64,000 nucleotides of DNA from Corynebacterium singulare (GTDB lineage Bacteria > Actinomycetota > Actinomycetes > Mycobacteriales > Mycobacteriaceae). Below are positions 17,449 to 27,210 of the stretch, one piece after another. The DNA lies in the NCBI RefSeq assembly GCF_000833575.1, contig NZ_CP010827.1, positions 1,971,993-2,035,992 on the forward strand, read 5' to 3'. The notes under the pieces are model-generated. The model worked only from the letters and a program-made list of their open reading frames with translations. It was not told where the DNA came from and ran no database searches. How positions within the stretch are numbered: the stretch's first letter is position 1; each line of letters opens with the position of its first letter. A program made the translations under genes and the position numbers.

Positions 17449-18903
17449 TTAGACCTCCGTGCTGCTAATCGACGCCGTAATGTAATCCTTCACCGCACCT
17501 GCGTCATTGGGCAAGTCCTTGACGCGGCGCTCGGCGTCCATAATGCCCGCGAAACGCTCGGGGACATCCGGCTCGGTACCGATGGCCTCCGCGATGGTCT
17601 CAGAGAACTTCACCGGCAGGGCAGTTTCCAAGCACACGATGGGGCTCTCTACCCCATGCTCATCCTTGACCGCGCGGGCCACCTTAATGCCATCTGCAGT
17701 GTGCGGATCAACGAGGACATGGTACTTCTCGTGCACGTCCTTGATAGTGGCGAGGCGATCAGCATGTGTGGAAGCGCCGGACAGGAAGCCGTACTCCTGG
17801 CGCGCGGCGTCGAGAGCATCCTTGTCCACGCTGAATCCACCCTCCTTGACCTTCACGCCGAAGAGCTCGCCGACCTGGGCGGCATCGCGGCCCAGCAGGT
17901 CGAAGACAAAGCGCTCGAAGTTGGAGGCGCGAGAAATATCCATGGACGGCGAGGAAGTCTTATGTGTCTGCGCAGAAGAGCGCGGGCGGTAGCTGCCGGT
18001 GCGGAAGAACTCATCGAGGACGTCATTCTCATTCGTCGCGACAATGAGGCGGTCAATGGGCAAGCCCATCTGGCGAGCGATATGGCCCGCGCAAATATCG
18101 CCGAAGTTACCGGTGGGCACGCTGAAGGAAACCTTCTGGGCATTCTCCGTGGTGACCTTGAGGTAGCAGTTGATGTAGTAGACAATCTGCGCCATGAGGC
18201 GAGCCCAATTGATGGAGTTCACGGCACCAATGCGGTGCTGCGCCTTGAAGTTGGCATCGGACGACACAGCCTTGACTACGTCCTGGCAGTCGTCGAAGAC
18301 CCCGTCGAGGGCGATGTTGAAGATATTCGGGTCATCGAGTCCAAACATCTGTGCCTGCTGGAACGGCGTCATCCGCCCAGCCGGGGTCAGCATGAACACG
18401 CGGATACCATGGCGGCCACGCATGGCATATTCAGCAGAGGAGCCGGTATCGCCCGAGGTAGCACCCAAAATGTTGAGTGTTTCACCGCGGCGTGCCAGCT
18501 CGTATTCGAAGAGCTCACCGAGCATCTGCATGGCCATGTCCTTGAAGGCGGCTGTGGGGCCTTCCGAGAGGTGACCGATGTACAGTCCCTCCCCCAGCTC
18601 GCTGACGGGGACGATCTCCTCATGGGCAAACTTGGGGTAAGTGTAAGCGCGTTGCGCAATGCCCTCGAGGTCATCCTCCGGGATGTCATCCACGAAGAGC
18701 TTCAGCACCTCTGCGGCCAGCGCCGCGTAGCCGCCCTCCGCGAGCGTCTGACGCCACGCAGTCAGGGTGGCATCATCGATGCGGGGATAGGATTCCGGCA
18801 GGTACAGGCCTCCGTCAGGAGCCAAACCTCCGAGGAGGATGTCCGTAAAGGAGGCCGGCTGGCGGTCGGTGTCTCGGGTCGAAATGTACTTCACCCCCTG
18901 CAT
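17449..18903 (-). CDS. thrC: Threonine synthase ThrC
   Basis: PLP enzyme that converts O-phosphohomoserine to threonine. The start MQGVKYISTRD at 18903 fits the corynebacterial N-terminus; an upstream in-frame start at 18939 overlaps the divergent gene region. The protein of 484 residues has FTDILLGGLAPDGGLYLPE near the N-terminus, the PLP-lysine motif PTAAFKDMAMQ, GATSGDTGSSAEYA for phosphate binding and SVPTGNFGDICAG. This is the longer fold-type II ThrC. No attenuator was seen upstream; the 29-base divergent gap to the MFS gene is very short. Confidence 0.96.
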   Translation of the reverse strand: MQGVKYISTRDTDRQPASFTDILLGGLAPDGGLYLPESYPRIDDATLTAWRQTLAEGGYAALAAEVLKLFVDDIPEDDLEGIAQRAYTYPKFAHEEIVPVSELGEGLYIGHLSEGPTAAFKDMAMQMLGELFEYELARRGETLNILGATSGDTGSSAEYAMRGRHGIRVFMLTPAGRMTPFQQAQMFGLDDPNIFNIALDGVFDDCQDVVKAVSSDANFKAQHRIGAVNSINWARLMAQIVYYINCYLKVTTENAQKVSFSVPTGNFGDICAGHIARQMGLPIDRLIVATNENDVLDEFFRTGSYRPRSSAQTHKTSSPSMDISRASNFERFVFDLLGRDAAQVGELFGVKVKEGGFSVDKDALDAARQEYGFLSGASTHADRLATIKDVHEKYHVLVDPHTADGIKVARAVKDEHGVESPIVCLETALPVKFSETIAEAIGTEPDVPERFAGIMDAERRVKDLPNDAGAVKDYITASISSTEV

Positions 18904-18932
18904 CTTAGTGGGTGCGGCGTAAAGTATCAGCC

Positions 18933-20234
18933 ATGTCAACCCCTCATCCTCGCGAAGTCATCACTACCAAAGCTCTCTCTGTTTGGGTAGCAGCCATGCT
19001 GGTCTACATCGTGGCGATGACCGGGCGCACATCCTTTGGCGTGGCCGGGCTGGAAGCCATCGACCGCTTCGAAGTGGACGCCTCACGCATTGCGGTGTTT
19101 ACCTCGGTTCAGCTGGGCGTCTACGCCCTCGCACAAATCCCCACCGGCATGCTCATTGATAAATTCGGTCCGCGCCGCCTGCTTGTTATCGGCTCGGTCA
19201 TCATGGGCCTAGGCCAAGTTGTGTTGGGTTTTACCACGAACTACTGGGTGGCCATCGCTGCCCGCATATTAATCGGTGCCGGCGATGCCACCGCCTTCCT
19301 GTCAGTAATGCGCATCCTCCCTTACTGGTTCCCACTGCACCGCACCCCTATGCTTACCCAGGTGACCTCCTCGCTAGGTCAGCTGGGCCAATTCATGTCC
19401 GCCATCCCATTCTCCCTCGTTCTGGGCTGGGCCGGATGGACCACGGCGTTTGTCACGCTGGGCGCGGTGGGCATCCTTATCGCTGTGGCTGCCGCGGTAG
19501 CGGTGGCGGACTCCCCGGAATCCCTCGGCATTGTTAAGGCTCCAAAAGAACGCCCCAACTCTGGGTCCCCCGGTCTTGGCTCGCTGCTAGCCACCGTGCT
19601 GCGCTCCCCAGTAGCCTGGCAGGCCTTCTTCATCCACTGGGTAGGCTTGGCAGCCACTAATGTTTTCGTCATGCTGTGGGGTATGCCGATGATGACGGCT
19701 GGCCTGGGCTTTTCCAAGACGGAAGCCGGCTGGGTTCTGACGTGGTTTAGCGTATGCATGGTTCTGGTCGGCCCTCTGCACGGCAAGCTCTCCTCACGGG
19801 CAAGCGGGTACCGCCCATGGCTTACCCTCAGCTTCGTCGCTGTCCATATCGCGGTGTGGGTCGTCTTCTTCCTTGCCGGCGGCAGCTACCTGTCCCTGTT
19901 CATCCTCATCAGCTTGGTCTCCCTGTGCACGCCGGTGGCGAATTATGGGTTCGACATTGTGCGCGAAAACCTCGAGCGCAGCGTTGTCGCCACCGCGACC
20001 GGTTTGGGCAATATGGGTGGGTTCATTTCCTCTATGCTGGGTGCGCAGCTTTTCGGCGTGTTTCTGGACCACTTGGGCCATGGCCCTGCGTATCCCATGC
20101 ATGATTTCCGCCTAGCTGCCTGGGCAGTGCTGGGCGTGTGGGGCGTGGGCATCGTGGGCGTCATCATCACCCACATCCTGCGTAGACGGGGTGGCGACAC
20201 GCGCCGGCGCACCACCATCGTGCAGGTGGGCTAG
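18933..20234 (+). CDS. MFS permease
   Basis: A 433-residue, 12-helix major facilitator. The loop after TM2 carries MLIDKFGPRRLLVIGS (motif A: DKFGPRR), and the first helices read VAAMLVYIVAMTGRTSFGVAG. NYGFDIVRENLERSVVATATGLGNMGGFISSMLG near TM10-11 (ends NYGFDIV and GNMGGF) is like the anion/sugar-phosphate and nitrate/nitrite-type branch. The substrate is unknown. The ATG at 18933 lacks a Shine-Dalgarno site, and a -10-like TAAAGT ends 10 bases upstream, so leaderless translation is possible. Divergent from thrC. Confidence 0.85.
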   Translation: MSTPHPREVITTKALSVWVAAMLVYIVAMTGRTSFGVAGLEAIDRFEVDASRIAVFTSVQLGVYALAQIPTGMLIDKFGPRRLLVIGSVIMGLGQVVLGFTTNYWVAIAARILIGAGDATAFLSVMRILPYWFPLHRTPMLTQVTSSLGQLGQFMSAIPFSLVLGWAGWTTAFVTLGAVGILIAVAAAVAVADSPESLGIVKAPKERPNSGSPGLGSLLATVLRSPVAWQAFFIHWVGLAATNVFVMLWGMPMMTAGLGFSKTEAGWVLTWFSVCMVLVGPLHGKLSSRASGYRPWLTLSFVAVHIAVWVVFFLAGGSYLSLFILISLVSLCTPVANYGFDIVRENLERSVVATATGLGNMGGFISSMLGAQLFGVFLDHLGHGPAYPMHDFRLAAWAVLGVWGVGIVGVIITHILRRRGGDTRRRTTIVQVG

Positions 20235-20383
20235 CCCCAGGGCAGCGTGTTGATCTGCATCTCCAGGGGCACCCCATTTGCCACCGCAAACATCCCTAAT
20301 CCCCCACCGATGGGAACGAGGATGGCGAGGCTGACCCCGCACACCGTCCGCAGGAGCTCTCGCAACCGTCGACGTTTCTCCAT
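20231..20383 (-). CDS. Small membrane protein (50 aa)
   Basis: A 50-codon ORF starting MEKRRRLRELLRTVCG, with one hydrophobic segment (VSLAILVPIGGGLGMFAVA) and a short polar tail ending NTLPWG. The positive N-terminus predicts it stays inside, with the C-terminus outside. AAAGGTGG lies 10 bases before the ATG. It overlaps the end of the convergent MFS gene by 4 bases. Function unknown; it may be a conserved corynebacterial microprotein. Confidence 0.5.
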   Translation of the reverse strand: MEKRRRLRELLRTVCGVSLAILVPIGGGLGMFAVANGVPLEMQINTLPWG

Positions 20384-20494
20384 CTCAACGCACCACCTTT
20401 ACCGTTTCGTTATGTGTGCGTTTGAGACTAAGCACCCCGCCTGCCAGCACCATGCCGGGTCTCTGCCGAGTCTCTGCCAGTCGCTGCGCGCTCC

Positions 20495-20935
20495 CTAATC
20501 TGCTGGGGTAGATTCTGCGATGATGGGCCCCATCGCTGGGGTAACAATGCCGGCGTCGAAGGCGGCAAGAGCGCCTGCAGCATCGTCCTTTGTGATGGTC
20601 CCGCTCTCTACGGCCTTCTTCAGCTCTCCTTGCAGGACCTGGCGGGAGCGGTAAACATCAGTCGACACCGACAGGATGCCGCGTGGCACCGACTCCGCAG
20701 GAATTCCGAGCGCTTCTGCTAGCGCCACAATGCGGTCTTTCTCCGCTGAATCCGCATTCACATTGACCGACTGGTCTTGGGGCACGCCGCCGTTAACAAC
20801 GTCCTGCACTGTCAAAAAATCCTCCGGGGTATGTTGCCGCTCAGTAAACCACCAGCCAACACCAACAACCGCTAGGACTGCGAGCACCACCGCGATCCAC
20901 ACGGCGATTATTTGCTTGGACTTCACGCCCATCAC
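20495..20935 (-). CDS. Membrane-anchored hypothetical protein
   Basis: A 146-residue protein with one N-terminal helix (IIAVWIAVVLAVLAVVGVGWWF) and an exported domain rich in small charged residues, including DSAEKDRIVALAEALGIP and KKAVESGTITKDDAAGALAAFD. The last segment looks like a short EF- or SHOCT-like helical repeat but without a clear motif. Two adjacent in-frame ATGs (20935, 20932) are possible. It follows the 105-residue gene at 20961 by 25 bases, probably in one operon. Confidence 0.7.
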   Translation of the reverse strand: MMGVKSKQIIAVWIAVVLAVLAVVGVGWWFTERQHTPEDFLTVQDVVNGGVPQDQSVNVNADSAEKDRIVALAEALGIPAESVPRGILSVSTDVYRSRQVLQGELKKAVESGTITKDDAAGALAAFDAGIVTPAMGPIIAESTPAD

Positions 20936-20960
20936 TCTAATGCGCCCTCGTTCCTACGGT

Positions 20961-21278
20961 TTAATCAATATCAGGGCCAAAAGTTCCGAAGGAACTTCCG
21001 CGCGGTGGGTACGGCGGATCTAGACGCTCAGAGAGTGCATCAATGATCGAGCGAATGGTGCTTTCTGCCACTGGGCGATCCATGCCGGTGCGTGGGCGCC
21101 TCTCCGGCTGCGGTTCCACTGGGCGCACGCGCGGCTTATCGACGTCCACTCGCATCACCGTTCCTTCCACGCTGAGCTCCGCCTTCGGATCGCTGTGAGC
21201 GGCACGCGCTGCAGCGAGGAATGCTTCAAGGTCAGCCAGCGTAGCACCGGCAAGGTCGAGAGAAAGGTTTAAGCTCAT
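20961..21278 (-). CDS. Hypothetical protein (105 aa)
   Basis: A 105-residue cytoplasmic protein starting MSLNLSLDLAGATLADLEAFLAAARAAH. It has an N-terminal alpha/beta part ending SVEGTVMRVDV, a Pro/Arg linker and a helical STIRSIIDALSERL segment before a Pro/Gly tail. The ATG follows AAACCGAAGGA. I do not recognise it. Codon use is typical, and it is placed 153 bases downstream of glnE in the same direction. Confidence 0.65.
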   Translation of the reverse strand: MSLNLSLDLAGATLADLEAFLAAARAAHSDPKAELSVEGTVMRVDVDKPRVRPVEPQPERRPRTGMDRPVAESTIRSIIDALSERLDPPYPPRGSSFGTFGPDID

Positions 21279-21431
21279 GGTCTGGTAATCCTTCGGTTTG
21301 GGAGGGGCACTGCGGAGAAGGGAAAAACTTTCATTCCGTTTGCTCCTCAGAGTATCGCTTTCGCACGGGAAAGAACAGGGTTTAGCAGCAAGTTCAGGGA
21401 TAACCCTGAGATCTGAATCTTGTTGTTCTCA

Positions 21432-24400
21432 TTAATCGTGTTCAAAGGATTCCGTTTCTCCCCAGAACACCTCATCCACCACCTTGCGGGCATGGCGAGT
21501 GACTTTGAGATAGTGCTCGAGAAAATCCTGGTTATTCTCCGGCGCCCAGCCGGATGCACCGGCGACCTGAGCTAGCTGTGGGCCGGGTGCTGGAAGCTGG
21601 TCTACGCGTTTGCCACGCACGAGGACGAGTGCATTTCGGGCGTCAGTGGCCAACAGCCACGCCTCACGTAGGTCCTGGACGTGTGAAGCAGGAATAACCT
21701 CATGCTCCTCCAGCGCATCCAAGACGCGGAGCGTGGACGGATCATGCAGTTCCGGTACTTCGTGAGCATGCATCATTTGTAAGAGCTGCACGGTCCACTC
21801 AATATCGGTGAGGCCTCCACGGCCCAGTTTGGTGTGGGTATTACGGTCTGCGCCACGAGGCAGGCGCTCATTATCAACCCGCGCTTTCATCCTGCGTATA
21901 TCCCGCAGAGTCTTTTCACTCGCGCCATCTGCTGGGTAGCGGAATCCATCAATCATCGTCATAAACTGCTCGCCCACCTCCTTGTCGCCAGCGACAAAGG
22001 CAGCGCGCAAGAGGGCCTGCATCTCCCAGGACTCACCCCAGCGGGAGTAGTAACGCTCATAGGACTCAATCGAGCGCACGACAGCTCCCGAGCGCCCTTC
22101 AGGGCGCAGACCCAAGTCAACGTCCAATGGTGGGTCACCGGACGGCTTGGCCAAGCGGCGACGCAGCTTATCAATGATGCTGATTGCCCACGAGATCGCA
22201 GCCGATTCCTCAACGCCCTCCGTCGGCTCGGCCACAACAATGACGTCAGCATCCGAACCAAATCCCAGCTCCATGCCACCGAGACGCCCCATGCCAATCA
22301 CCGCGATGCGCGCCGGCGGCTCAGCATCCTCTTCCGCAAGGCGCCAAGCACGAACTTCGGCCCGCAACGCGGCCTCCAAAACGGCATTCCAGATGGTGGA
22401 AAGCTCGTGGCATACCTGTTGTACAGGAAGGAATCCCAGCAAGTCTGCCGACGCAATGCGGGCAAGCTCCACGCGACGCAATGACCGTGCCACTGCCACG
22501 GCTTTATCTGGGTTGGCATGACGTTTCGTTGAGTTGATGAGTGCTGAGGAGACCTGCTCCGGCTTGGTCTCCAACAGCTTCGGCCCCGCCGCACCGTCAG
22601 AGAGCTGTTTCACCACATCAGGGGCCTTGATGATGAGCTCCGACGTAAACGGCGAGGTGCCCAAGATCTTCATGAGACGCTGGCCCACCACGCCCTCATC
22701 ACGGAGCATGCGGAGGAACCAATTCCTGTCATAGGCAGCCTCCGACAACTTCCGGTAGTTCAGCAGGCCCATGTCAGGGTCTGCCGTGAAGGAAAGCCAT
22801 TCCATCAGCGTAGGAAGCAAAATAGCTTGGATGCGCGCCTTGCGTGAGCTTCCCGCGGCGAGCGAGGTGAGGTGCTCGAAGGCACGGTCAGGGTGGCGAT
22901 ACCCCAAGGCCGCCAGCTGTAGGAGCGCGGCCTCGCGGGAGAGCTTGAGCTCATCTGCAGACATCGACGCCACGGAGTTAAGAAGCGGCCGGTAGAACAG
23001 GCGCGAGTGCAATTCCGAAATCAGCACACGAATTTTACGCAGGTGCTCGTTCATCCTGTCTGCGGCTGATTGCTGCCCTTGGGAGTGGAAGCCTGCATTG
23101 AGGGCTAGCCACTTCAGCGCGCTGGCATCATCACTGGCCGGCATAGTGTGGGTGCGGCGGAAGCGCTCCAACTGCAGGCGGTGTTCCAACAAGCGCAGGA
23201 ATTCATAAGCCTCAATGAGCTGGGTACCGTCTTCACGGCCCACGTAGCCTGCGCGTACGAGAGCGGCAAGTGCATCCACCGTAGCGAGTGTGCGAAGAGT
23301 GTCATCGGAGCGCCCATGGACGAGCTGAAGCAACTGCACCGCGAATTCGACATCACGTAATCCACCCTCACCGAGCTTAAGCTCACGGTGACGCATATCT
23401 TCCGGCACGTTATCGAGGACACGGCGACGCATGGCCTGCACATCCTCAACAAATGACTCACGCTGCGAAGCAGTCCACACCATGGGGCCGATGTTGTCCA
23501 CATAGTCCTTACCCAACGGCATGTATCCCGTCTGGGGGCGGGCCTTGAGCTGTGCTTGAAACTCCCAGGTTTCTGCCCACCGCTTGTAGTACGCAATATG
23601 CGAATCCAAGGTACGCACCAAGGCGCCAGACTTTCCTTCGGGACGAAGGTTTGCATCGACCTCGAAGAAACACGCTGAACCGATTCGGTTAAATTCTGAA
23701 GCTAGTCGGGTTACTCGCGGTGTGGCCTCCGAGCCGACGAAAAGGACGTCGACGTCTGAAATGTAATTGAGCTCGCCAGCACCACACTTGCCCATTGCGA
23801 TCACTGATAACTGGGCATCGAGTGAGTCATCGCCGTAGACAACGCGCACCGCGCTTGCCAGGGCGGCCGTCAGTGCTGCGTCTGCAAGTGCCGTTGTCAG
23901 CCTGGTCACCTCGCGGAATCCAACGCGCGGCTGTGGCCGCGACTGTCCTTTTCGCGAATGGAATGTTCCTGCAAGATCGTGGGCAGCAATGCGCATCATC
24001 AGCGTGCGGTAGACCGTCTTGAGCTGTGCTTTGTGCTCCCCCGCTTCCGCGCGGTACGTACCCGGCGTGGTGAGATCCTCGCTGGCAGTATCGGGACGAT
24101 CCGGTTGCTCAGCAAACGTTGCCGGCTCTGCGCCAATCGTAGTGAGCAGCGTATGCAGCATTTCCGTGGGAGTAGGCAGCGCCCGCTGCAGTTCTTGCCA
24201 CGTGCCGGGGTTTGCGGCGAGATGATCTCCAAAAGCCGAAGAACCTCCGAGTAGAGCAATGAGTCGCACTCGGAATGTCTCATCTTCTCGCAGTGCCGGG
24301 CCAATCTCAGGAGCGCCGTCAAAGACCCTCATGAGGGTATTCAAGGCCAAGTCTGGGTCACCGGCAGCCGCCAGTGTCCACAACAAATCCAAAGAGTCAG

Positions 24401-24491
24401 CGTTGTCCCAGCCTAAGCGGGCAAGGTCCTCCGCTGCGGTCGGTCTAGTCAGCCCGAGAGTTGCTGGTGACGGTACTGATGCAGGACGCAT
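21432..24491 (-). CDS. glnE: Glutamine synthetase adenylyltransferase/deadenylase GlnE
   Basis: Adds AMP to, or removes it from, the regulatory tyrosine of GlnA according to nitrogen status. The 1019-residue protein has the two tandem nucleotidyltransferase domains of the family: the N-terminal one with GKCGAGELNYISDVDVLF (GELNYISDVD) and the C-terminal one with GRLGGMELGFGSDADVI (ELGFGSDAD), separated by a helical region. Both aspartate pairs are intact, so both activities look functional. It starts 7 bases after the glnA2 stop. Its substrate GlnA (Tyr405) is encoded at 3990-5423. Confidence 0.97.
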   Translation of the reverse strand: MRPASVPSPATLGLTRPTAAEDLARLGWDNADSLDLLWTLAAAGDPDLALNTLMRVFDGAPEIGPALREDETFRVRLIALLGGSSAFGDHLAANPGTWQELQRALPTPTEMLHTLLTTIGAEPATFAEQPDRPDTASEDLTTPGTYRAEAGEHKAQLKTVYRTLMMRIAAHDLAGTFHSRKGQSRPQPRVGFREVTRLTTALADAALTAALASAVRVVYGDDSLDAQLSVIAMGKCGAGELNYISDVDVLFVGSEATPRVTRLASEFNRIGSACFFEVDANLRPEGKSGALVRTLDSHIAYYKRWAETWEFQAQLKARPQTGYMPLGKDYVDNIGPMVWTASQRESFVEDVQAMRRRVLDNVPEDMRHRELKLGEGGLRDVEFAVQLLQLVHGRSDDTLRTLATVDALAALVRAGYVGREDGTQLIEAYEFLRLLEHRLQLERFRRTHTMPASDDASALKWLALNAGFHSQGQQSAADRMNEHLRKIRVLISELHSRLFYRPLLNSVASMSADELKLSREAALLQLAALGYRHPDRAFEHLTSLAAGSSRKARIQAILLPTLMEWLSFTADPDMGLLNYRKLSEAAYDRNWFLRMLRDEGVVGQRLMKILGTSPFTSELIIKAPDVVKQLSDGAAGPKLLETKPEQVSSALINSTKRHANPDKAVAVARSLRRVELARIASADLLGFLPVQQVCHELSTIWNAVLEAALRAEVRAWRLAEEDAEPPARIAVIGMGRLGGMELGFGSDADVIVVAEPTEGVEESAAISWAISIIDKLRRRLAKPSGDPPLDVDLGLRPEGRSGAVVRSIESYERYYSRWGESWEMQALLRAAFVAGDKEVGEQFMTMIDGFRYPADGASEKTLRDIRRMKARVDNERLPRGADRNTHTKLGRGGLTDIEWTVQLLQMMHAHEVPELHDPSTLRVLDALEEHEVIPASHVQDLREAWLLATDARNALVLVRGKRVDQLPAPGPQLAQVAGASGWAPENNQDFLEHYLKVTRHARKVVDEVFWGETESFEHD

Positions 24492-24498
24492 GCTTCTC

Positions 24499-25836
24499 CT
24501 AGAAGTTCAGGTTGTGGCGAAGTTCAAAAGCCGTGATCTGCTGCTGGTACTCGTGCCATTCATCCCACTTGGAGCGCAGGAAGTATTCAAAGACGTGCTC
24601 TCCCAGAACTTCCGCCATAAACTCAGAACGCTCAAACTCACGAAGCGCCTGATCCAAGCTCATCGGCAGATCCTTATAGCCCATCGCACGGCGTTCCCGG
24701 CGCGTCAGCTGATGGACGTCATCCTCTGCAGGATCACCAAGCTCGTAGCCTTCCTTGATACCCCGCAGACCGGCGGCAAGAAGAACCGCATAACCCAAGT
24801 AGGGGTTCATCGCGGAATCCAAAGAACGAATCTCTACCCGGCGCGACATCTCTTTGGAGAGCCGATACGTAGGAACACGGACGAGCGCGGAGCGATTCGA
24901 CACGCCCCAAGTCACGGAACCCGGCGCCTCGCTACCGAACATGAGCCGCTTGTAGGAGTTCGTCCATTGGTTAGTGATTGCCGTCATTTCGACAGCGTGC
25001 TCGAGGATGCCAGCGATGAACTGCTTCGCAGTCTCCGAAAGGGAGAACTCATCATCCGGGTCGTGGAACGCATTCGAGTCCCCTTCAAAGAGACTCAGGT
25101 GCGTGTGCATACCGGAACCCGAGCGATGCTCAAATGGCTTGGGCATGAAGGTGGCGTGAACGCCCTGTTGCGAAGCGACCTCCTTAATGACGTAGCGGAA
25201 GGTCATAATATTGTCCGCCATCGCTAGTACGTCTGCGTGCCTCAAGTCGATTTCCTGCTGCCCAGGAGAGGTTTCATGGTGACTAAATTCCGTGGCGATG
25301 CCCATAGACTCCAGTGCGTACATGGAGCGCCGACGGAAGCTCGGCGCATTGTCATGAGTCGCTTGGTCAAAGTACCCGCCATTGTCGGTGGCAACCAACC
25401 TGTTAATGTCCCGCGCATCCTCGAGAAGGTAGAACTCCACTTCAGGCGATGCCATACACGTGAATCCTTCATTTGCAGCCTCAGTGACCTGTCGTCGCAA
25501 AATGTGTCGCGGGTCCACCATCGAGGGCTGACCATCAGGCTGCGCGATATCGCAGAACATCCGTGCCGACAGCAGCTCAGGTTCATCCTTGTCGAAAGGC
25601 ATGATCTGGAACGTCGACGGATCTGGCATCGCAATGGTGTCAGCCTCAGAAATGCGGGAGAAACCTTCGACTGATGAACCATCGAAGCCAACGCCTTCTT
25701 CAAATGCAGATTCCAATTCGGAGGGGCTCATCACCACGGACTTCAAAGCGCCCAGGATGTCGGTAAACCACAGACGAATAAAGCGGATATCGCGTTCTTC
25801 TACTGTGCGGAGGACGAATTCGTGTTGGCTGTTCAT
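24499..25836 (-). CDS. glnA2: Glutamine synthetase GlnA2 (GSI-alpha type)
   Basis: A 445-residue GSI paralogue. It keeps FDGSSVEGF, ASPEVEFYLL, KPFEHRSGSGMHTHLSLF and NRSALVRVP. The segment equivalent to the adenylylation motif reads EDDVHQLTRRERR instead of DLYELPP, so the target tyrosine is missing and GlnE should not modify it. In other actinobacteria GlnA2 is not essential for nitrogen growth, and its exact role is unsettled. First gene of a glnA2-glnE operon, ATG at 25836. Confidence 0.93.
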   Translation of the reverse strand: MNSQHEFVLRTVEERDIRFIRLWFTDILGALKSVVMSPSELESAFEEGVGFDGSSVEGFSRISEADTIAMPDPSTFQIMPFDKDEPELLSARMFCDIAQPDGQPSMVDPRHILRRQVTEAANEGFTCMASPEVEFYLLEDARDINRLVATDNGGYFDQATHDNAPSFRRRSMYALESMGIATEFSHHETSPGQQEIDLRHADVLAMADNIMTFRYVIKEVASQQGVHATFMPKPFEHRSGSGMHTHLSLFEGDSNAFHDPDDEFSLSETAKQFIAGILEHAVEMTAITNQWTNSYKRLMFGSEAPGSVTWGVSNRSALVRVPTYRLSKEMSRRVEIRSLDSAMNPYLGYAVLLAAGLRGIKEGYELGDPAEDDVHQLTRRERRAMGYKDLPMSLDQALREFERSEFMAEVLGEHVFEYFLRSKWDEWHEYQQQITAFELRHNLNF

Positions 25837-26028
25837 GCTCTAAACCCTACCGGCGGTCAGTACACCCCAGCCGAAAGTCATCAGGATTGCCCCCGCATCG
25901 CTGTTCGTTACCCCTGCTCGCAAGAGTATCTCGGGGGCAATAATTTTCTAACCCAGGGACTTATGTCGAAGCAACATGCTTGAATGGCCACACAAGCGAA
26001 CATTTGTACCAACCACAAAAGGATAGTT

Positions 26029-27102
26029 ATGAACTCTTACCACTCAGCACTCAGTGACCGAGGCATCGATCTCGTTATTGTCGCCGCGCAACAGGGGTGG
26101 TCTCCCGCAGATCTACTCCACGTCCTAGGCAAATACTGCTACCCCATCGTTTACCGTGCCGCTGGGCGTGTACCAGCCCAAATCACCTCTACGGTTCTAC
26201 GCAAGGAATGGCTAACCCTCGAACCACCCACGTCCATGAGCATGACCACTACCGAGCTCGAACAGTTCATTACAGAAATCATGAGGCTGCCTCGGTTAAG
26301 GGACGTTGACGCTTTGATTGATGAGTCGAGCGCTCAACAACCGCGTAGAACCAAAGAAGCCAAGGTGCGCACAAGAATCACTAATCTCCTCAAGAAGGCC
26401 GAATCGACGCCTTACGAAGAGGAAGCGAGCGCGCTTATTGCTAAGGCTCAGAGCCTTCAGCAACGACACCGAATGGAAGAGATTGACAGTAATGATGCAG
26501 CTGAGTTCGTTTCCAGGCGGGTTCGCATCAGTGCTCCCTACATCAACCACAAGTCGACATTGCTCAGTGTTATCGCTGATAGAAACGGCTGTTCCGCGTT
26601 GCAGATTCACCCTAAAGGAATCATCACCATTTTCGGAACCGAGGGCGATCTTCGACATGTGCTCGATCTCTTCCGGTCTCTGCAGCGCCAATGTGATTGG
26701 CACATGCGCCATGGGGAGCATGCCGAGAATGCCCAGAAACTCGGCAACCTCGCGAGTTACCGCCGCAGCTTCATCCTGTCGTACGCATCTCGGATCGGCG
26801 AGCTTCTCGATGAGGCTAACAAGACATTCGCACCCCATGAGCCTAGGGAAACAGACCTCAAGGATTCTGCCCACCAGGATGACCCCCACGCATTGGCACT
26901 CACCAACCGGGCCTTCAATGCATTGGATCAGCGCCAGCTAGACGCTGAAGCAGCCCGAGACCGACACTTCCCAAATGCGCGGACAATATCGCTGGCTATG
27001 GGCAGCCGCGCGGGTATGTCCGCTGGGGCCTCCGCTGCAGAAAAATCTCATCTTAACGGCGATTCCTCTGGAGTGGACGGACGCCGACAACTAACACGCT
27101 AG
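26029..27102 (+). CDS. DUF2786-domain protein
   Basis: A 357-residue soluble protein. Residues about 105-150 match DUF2786: RTRITNLLKKAESTPYEEEASALIAKAQSL (start RTRITNLLKKAE) with QQRHRM following. The N-terminal 100 residues are a helical region ending in SMSMTTTELEQF; the C-terminus is His/Asp rich and disordered. DUF2786 proteins are widespread in phages and actinobacteria with unknown function. Start ATG 26029 has AAAGGA 7 bases ahead; an upstream in-frame ATG at 25984 does not. It stands alone between glnA2 and the CYTH-CHAD gene with its own promoter. Confidence 0.8.
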   Translation: MNSYHSALSDRGIDLVIVAAQQGWSPADLLHVLGKYCYPIVYRAAGRVPAQITSTVLRKEWLTLEPPTSMSMTTTELEQFITEIMRLPRLRDVDALIDESSAQQPRRTKEAKVRTRITNLLKKAESTPYEEEASALIAKAQSLQQRHRMEEIDSNDAAEFVSRRVRISAPYINHKSTLLSVIADRNGCSALQIHPKGIITIFGTEGDLRHVLDLFRSLQRQCDWHMRHGEHAENAQKLGNLASYRRSFILSYASRIGELLDEANKTFAPHEPRETDLKDSAHQDDPHALALTNRAFNALDQRQLDAEAARDRHFPNARTISLAMGSRAGMSAGASAAEKSHLNGDSSGVDGRRQLTR

Positions 27103-27210
27103 GCAACCACTCCAACCCCGTATAGCCCTGTGGCCAGGTAAACTATGTAGCGATATAAGGGCATTTCCTGCTCTTTGAGAAAGTTTCCTCCTCCCGACGA
27201 AGGTGTGTGT

